Part shown: positions 59,596 through 64,000 of the stretch, piece by piece
How positions within the stretch are numbered: position 1 is the stretch's first letter
Layout of the letters: each line of letters opens with the position of its first letter
Source of the DNA: Nemophila menziesii
Lineage: Eukaryota > Streptophyta > Magnoliopsida > Boraginales > Hydrophyllaceae
DNA: 64,000 nucleotides
Direction: 5' to 3'
Assembly (NCBI GenBank): GCA_029959085.1
Contig: JARWIR010000175.1
Span: 62,001 to 126,000, forward strand
Made by a program: the position numbers and the translations under genes
Notes under the pieces: model-generated
What the model was told of the DNA's origin: nothing
Database searches by the model: none
What the model saw: the letters and a program-made list of their open reading frames with translations, nothing else

Positions 59596-60610
59596 AAAAC
59601 TTGGTGGTCCTTTGTGTGTTCTAAAAATAATGCAATAAATAATCGAACCACAACCGCAAGTGTACGGTTGTCCCAAGTAATATAGTTGATAAAACAGATT
59701 CGTTCCAAGGACGGGATGGTTGACTACAATGCTTATCCACTAATGAATGATTGCACTTATGAAAGCAAATAAAGATAATATGTTTGATTGGTTTTTTTTG
59801 TATTAATGCTAAGTAATAAAAGACTAAATGGAAAATGCAATTAAAAGTTAAGACGCAAGTAAAATGATGTAAAACGCAAGTATGAGAAGATAGCACTTGA
59901 GAACGCAAGGGGTCATCCTAATCCTATTTCATAACCTATGCTGTTTAAGGGTTAAATTGGTCAATTACGATGGTCGGGATTCTAAATTCCTTATACCCCC
60001 GCCAGGGTGGACTATAAGGCGATCCTAGAGTGTCACTAGTCCCGTCAGGGTAAATATGATCCACTTTTGGATGTTTAAGTTTTATTACCTCATTGGCCCT
60101 AGAATTAGCTAAGTTCGTCAGAATCAATAGCTTCTATCCTAGATTGAATAAATGGTTCTGTACCTAAACCCTTCGTCAGGATGATCCAATTGCCACTAAT
60201 TGGAATAGCCTAGATACTAACACCTGTTCCTAGTTCATGACACTAAAAAAAGTAAATATTCTCAATTTATCGAAAAGGTTAAAAGACACAATCTAATTTA
60301 ATTTAACAGAAACCCAAATTCAACATATGAAATTCAATAAGATTTGGGAATTACCCATATAGCATTCTCAAGCGCTAAAATGTGTTTAGCTCATATTAAT
60401 TGAAAACAAAACTAAATTAAATAAAAGGGAATTCATATTGTTTTACAAAATTAAAGATAAAAGAACCTAATTTCCGGAATAAGAATGACTGCGAACGGAG
60501 ATATAGACCCTCTCCAGCTCTTGCAGCTTCTTCTTTCTTCCTTCTGTTGCTTCTCTCTGGTGTTTAATCTTGTGGAATGTGAATTGTTTTGAAAATAGAA
60601 GTCAAAGGCT

Positions 60611-60620
60611 CCTTTTATAA
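60611..60620 (-). promoter_or_regulatory. TATA box of the minus-strand LTR
   Basis: ttataaaagg on the minus strand, same position within the LTR as 46970-46979. Transcription would run left toward the junction. Confidence 0.6.
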
Positions 60621-61124
60621 GTGTAAAAACGGATTAGGGCTTGGACCTAAGAATAAAACACTAATTAATTGTCCAAGCCCAAATTCTAAGCTCAAAATCC
60701 CGTAAATGCTGATACACCTTCACTAAAACGGCTTTTCCCGCTTCGTTAAGACTCCGATTGACCTAATTCCAGTTGCTAAAGTTCCGTAACTCGATAAGGA
60801 ATGTTTTCTCTTCAAAGGTCAGCGGCTAAATCATCTCTTAAGCACCTCGAAATCAGCAATCTATGGCCTGAAAAACGGATTTTCATTTCTAAGAATGATA
60901 TCTTCGGGATTTATTTCAAGTCTTGACTCCATATCATGATCTTTGACTTTATCCTTGGATTCCTCTTCTAGCTAACATCCAAAACCTGTAAACTTTTCAC
61001 TAAAAATACCAATATTACGCGCAAAAGCTTGATAAATTAAAAATGCTAGAAATAAAAGAGGAAAATTGTATTATTGCATATTTAGTCCAAAAGTCTATCA
61101 AATTAATTAAATAAACACCAAAAA

Positions 61125-61170
61125 TGATGTCTCCTAAGGGTCGAAAATAAGAACAATTAAGGAGACATCA
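61125..61170 (-). repeat. LTR terminal hairpin, minus element
   Basis: TGATGTCTCCT and AGGAGACATCA at the two ends of a 46-bp segment. The terminal pair of the stem differs from the plus LTR in both arms. Confidence 0.85.
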
Positions 61171-61326
61171 GTTTTCAACATTTATTTTTTCTTTTCTTTT
61201 TTGTTCAGAAATATTTCAACTTTTCTGGTTGTGTACTTTTTTTTAATCTTAACTTTATTATTTTATTTTGTAAGGTTATATTAGGTATATTATATAAGTG
61301 TAAAATAATACTTTAAAAGACTAGAC
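61171..61326. repeat. Dispersed repeat, partner of 19541-19697
   Basis: Starts directly at the Athila LTR tip and ends directly at a short LTR. See 19541-19697. Confidence 0.85.
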
Positions 61327-61479
61327 TGTTATAAACCCACTGGATATTCATTCCACCGTAGTCAAGCCCATGAACACTAGGGTTAGGTTTACCTATTCAC
61401 TATAAATAGAACTATTTACTATGTAATCCAACACTTTTTCAGATACTCAATACAATCTCTATTCTCTCTGTTTATAACA
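61327..61479 (+). mobile_element. Short copia-type LTR (153 bp)
   Basis: Begins TGTTATAA and ends TTATAACA, a perfect 8-bp inverted pair. It contains a TATA-like ctataaatag (about 61403) and is followed by cacgttatcagca, a string seen after the 5' LTR of many plant copia elements. The left edge is confirmed by the unoccupied repeat copy at 19697 (tggac then ttcatattt). No second LTR is visible in the window, so this is either the 5' end of a longer or miniature (TRIM-like) element or a remnant. Confidence 0.65.
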
Positions 61480-64000
61480 CGTTATCAATAACACGTTATC
61501 AGCATGATAGCCTCTACCATTTAAGAGCTAATTAATTTTTTTAATCTTATAATATACCCGATCGTATTGTCTTATGTTTACATTTTATACAAGACAAATA
61601 ATTAGATCCTCTGATCTAAAGCAATTCATTAAAGAATGATCTAAAGCAATTCATTAAAGAACGATATTATTTGATTTTAATATACACGTTCTATCAATCA
61701 TCAAATATACTTTGATGAATTTCTTTTTTTTATTGAATAATAAAATAAAGTAGTGATCTTTTGATCTATTCGATAAACAATTAGCTGATGAAATCCGACT
61801 AGAATTATCATCAGTACTGTACGAAAATGATAGCTCTGTTAAAGCTACTAGTCTTTATGTGATGGACCTTACAGTATCTATTCACCATGTTTTTTATTCT
61901 CCAGTGGATAATATTTATGGGATGTAAATGAGAAAAAAAGACTATATTTTATATGTGTTTGCGTGAAAATCTGATGAACTCGTTAACAAAAATCCCAACA
62001 AGGTTCATTGGTTGCGCCTAATAGTCTCATAAAGGAACCAATTGGGTTAATGATTCAAAGCTTACCATATATTATTAACACATAAAAATAGCTGTTGCAC
62101 GAGATATCAAGGGATTAGATGTTATAGAATATTTAATAACAAAAGATCCTTTATAATCTATTTGATCATTTGCCATTTTTTAATTGGCCGCTATTTTTAT
62201 ATACGGAATTGACTTTCATTGAATAATGGATGAAGTAGGAATTATTTGATGTATTTGGCCAGAATAATTAAAAAAAGAAAGAAATACTTTGCATAATTGT
62301 TTTTTTCAACATAAATGCATAACTGATAGCATAATTTATGCATGTTCTGGTTTTTTTTTTAATTTAAGCCAAAGCAACTGAATTTTTTTTCTTCTTTCGA
62401 CATATATAAAATAAAGACCTCATATTTTGTATAGAGACATCATAGAAGGTTTAAAATATTAATTGCTTTATATATTTTGTTTTGGTCGACCATTCAATTG
62501 AATTCAATTTTTTTAATTTTTAATAATAAATCTTACTAAAGAAAAACAACATAGCAGGCGGTAGAAAAGTTTTAACCTAAAAAAAAAAAGAAAAAAAAGA
62601 GATTTAAAAAAAAAACCCCATTTTTTATCTTTTTCTTCTTTCTTAATTTAATTAAAAAAATTCAAATTTTACAATTTTTTTTCTTAACGATTTTTTTTTA
62701 TACCTAATGATATTCATATATCAATATTAAATAATATATGTATACATTACTAGTATATATATTTTATATTTGCATTATATGATATATAACATAACCTATG
62801 AGAAGGATGTATGGAAAAAATAGAGTGTATACACAAGTTGTGTACGTATTTTATGCATATCTGCTGATATAGCATAACCTATAATGATGAAAAAAAATTA
62901 TTAGACATAACTTTATGTAACTTATGCAAACACATAAATGTCAATTTGAGATTGTGTTTCGGTTAACAAATGAAACGAAATATAGGGTAATTAAAGATAT
63001 ATTTTATGCGCATATATCGCATAACCTATCAATTAACTCGTTTTCATTCATATAACCTCAGAAATTAAATATATTTATCCGATCTTCAAGCTTCTAAAGC
63101 AAATGTCGATACTAATATAAGGATTTAGAAAAGTTTGTATTGTACTTCAAATATTTACATTTATCCAAAATTCAAATGATGTATGATAATGGGAATTATG
63201 TATAAAGTTCTTGAAGAACCAAAAATAATACTTTTTGAAGGAATATAATTCAATTAGAGTTTTTTACTCTTGTGGAATTTTTACTCTACAAAATTTTAGA
63301 GATTAAATTGTTATTGTGATCCTATGTGAAATCATAAACAAAATAATACAGATCACTATCGCTTACATTTGGTAACGTATCACTGGTTTTTTTATCCTTG
63401 CCAATATCATCATCTGTATTTTTTTTGATGATATAAATATTAGTGAAAATTCACAAGTGAAAAAAAAATTAAAGATCTAGATGATCAAATACATATTATC
63501 AATCTGGATATGTCCAAACAAAAATTTGTGTCCCAAATCATTTTGATATTAAATCATCTATTTTTTTTATTACGAAATCAAGGGATATATACGAGTCTAG
63601 AAACTTAACTATTGAATCTTCTATGACGAAATGATATGACCATTTCTCATAATAAATACTCCCTATTGGTCAAAGACCAACAACAAAAAAAATTATTTCA
63701 TCAAAATATCCTAACTGCTTAATTTACGTTACAATTGCTCCACCACCGCGCAAAAGGATGGAATCTGAGAATACATGTTATTTAAGTTATTCTCTGGATT
63801 AGGGAGATTTAAAAAGAATATCCGGAATATAAGAATACGCCATTTATATTGATCCTCGTACAATCATACAAATAAAAATATTGTAAAGGTGTAGTAATTA
63901 AGTCACAATATCCAGTTATCAATGCTCTTGATTAAATTTATGTCTCAAAAGAGCTATCTTATAAAATTAGACTATTGTACGCTTAAAGCGCAATAGATCA
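61480..64000. other. AT-rich stretch after the short LTR, no gene recognised
   Basis: 61613-61661 is a 25-bp tandem pair (gatctaaagcaattcattaa). gcataacctat recurs near 62785, 62870 and 63010. No copia gag or pol motif was found, so this is not a readable internal region. Long A and T runs dominate 62340-62700. Confidence 0.5.

Larger units (their letters stand above)
59602..61170 (-). mobile_element. Athila-family 5' LTR, minus-strand element
   Basis: TGATGTCTCC at 61170 to CACCA at 59602 in element orientation, 1569 bp, the same length as the plus LTR. Hairpin at 61125-61170, TATA box at 60611-60620. As the 5' LTR of a minus-strand element it faces the plus element. Confidence 0.9.

Noticed and set aside
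46411..61175. The whole inverted structure as one insertion with a target-site duplication
   Set aside because: Bases before 46418 (tatat) and after 61170 (gtttt) do not match, and the arms differ at many residues; two elements joined later fits better.

Overview
This is AT-rich nuclear DNA from a flowering plant, most likely a eudicot. The evidence is Ty3/gypsy Athila-type elements with a tRNA-Asp primer site, Ty1/copia and LINE relics, MITE-like inserts, and intron-containing fragments of plant gene families (HD-ZIP III, RNA-dependent RNA polymerase 2, plant mobile domain). I found no intact host gene. It reads as an intergenic or pericentromere-like region built by duplication, nested insertion and decay of captured gene pieces. 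Species cannot be named from the sequence.

Layout. (1) Positions 1-6138 are one copy of a segmental duplication whose second copy is 38848-44997. Both end in the same truncated minus-strand Athila 3' LTR. (2) 6150-10190 and 11946-16835 are a second direct repeat pair holding MITE-like sequence, an LTR/primer-site relic and an Athila-like LTR relic; one copy carries an extra 231-bp MITE-like insert. Between them lies a broken RDR2 3' end (10953-11479). (3) 17-32 kb is degenerate: a plant-mobile-domain relic (21.7-22.2 kb), a possible DNA transposon (22.5-24.5 kb) with a hairpin minisatellite, a copia gag relic (28.3-28.9 kb) and a LINE 3' relic (31.4-31.8 kb). (4) 32931-39488 holds two tandem ~3.3-kb units, each with broken exons of the C-terminal part of an HD-ZIP III-like gene on the minus strand. 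The 6.1-kb duplication copies are longer, re-arranged versions of the same unit.

(5) 46418-61170 is the main structure: two Athila-family 5' halves facing each other tail to tail. The plus element (5' LTR 46418-47986, gag-PR-RT-RNaseH-IN to 53743, then a third reading frame) lacks its 3' LTR. The minus element (5' LTR 61170-59602) runs gag to RT and stops at 55649, where it joins the plus element. This gives a ~5.5-kb inverted repeat with a ~3.7-kb spacer. All coding parts carry stops and frameshifts, so neither element could move by itself. A transcript from either LTR through the junction would fold into a long double-stranded RNA. That makes the locus a candidate siRNA source against its own family, which is an inference. 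(6) 61171-61326 repeats 19541-19697 and is interrupted by a short 153-bp LTR (61327-61479). Beyond that I see only AT-rich sequence.
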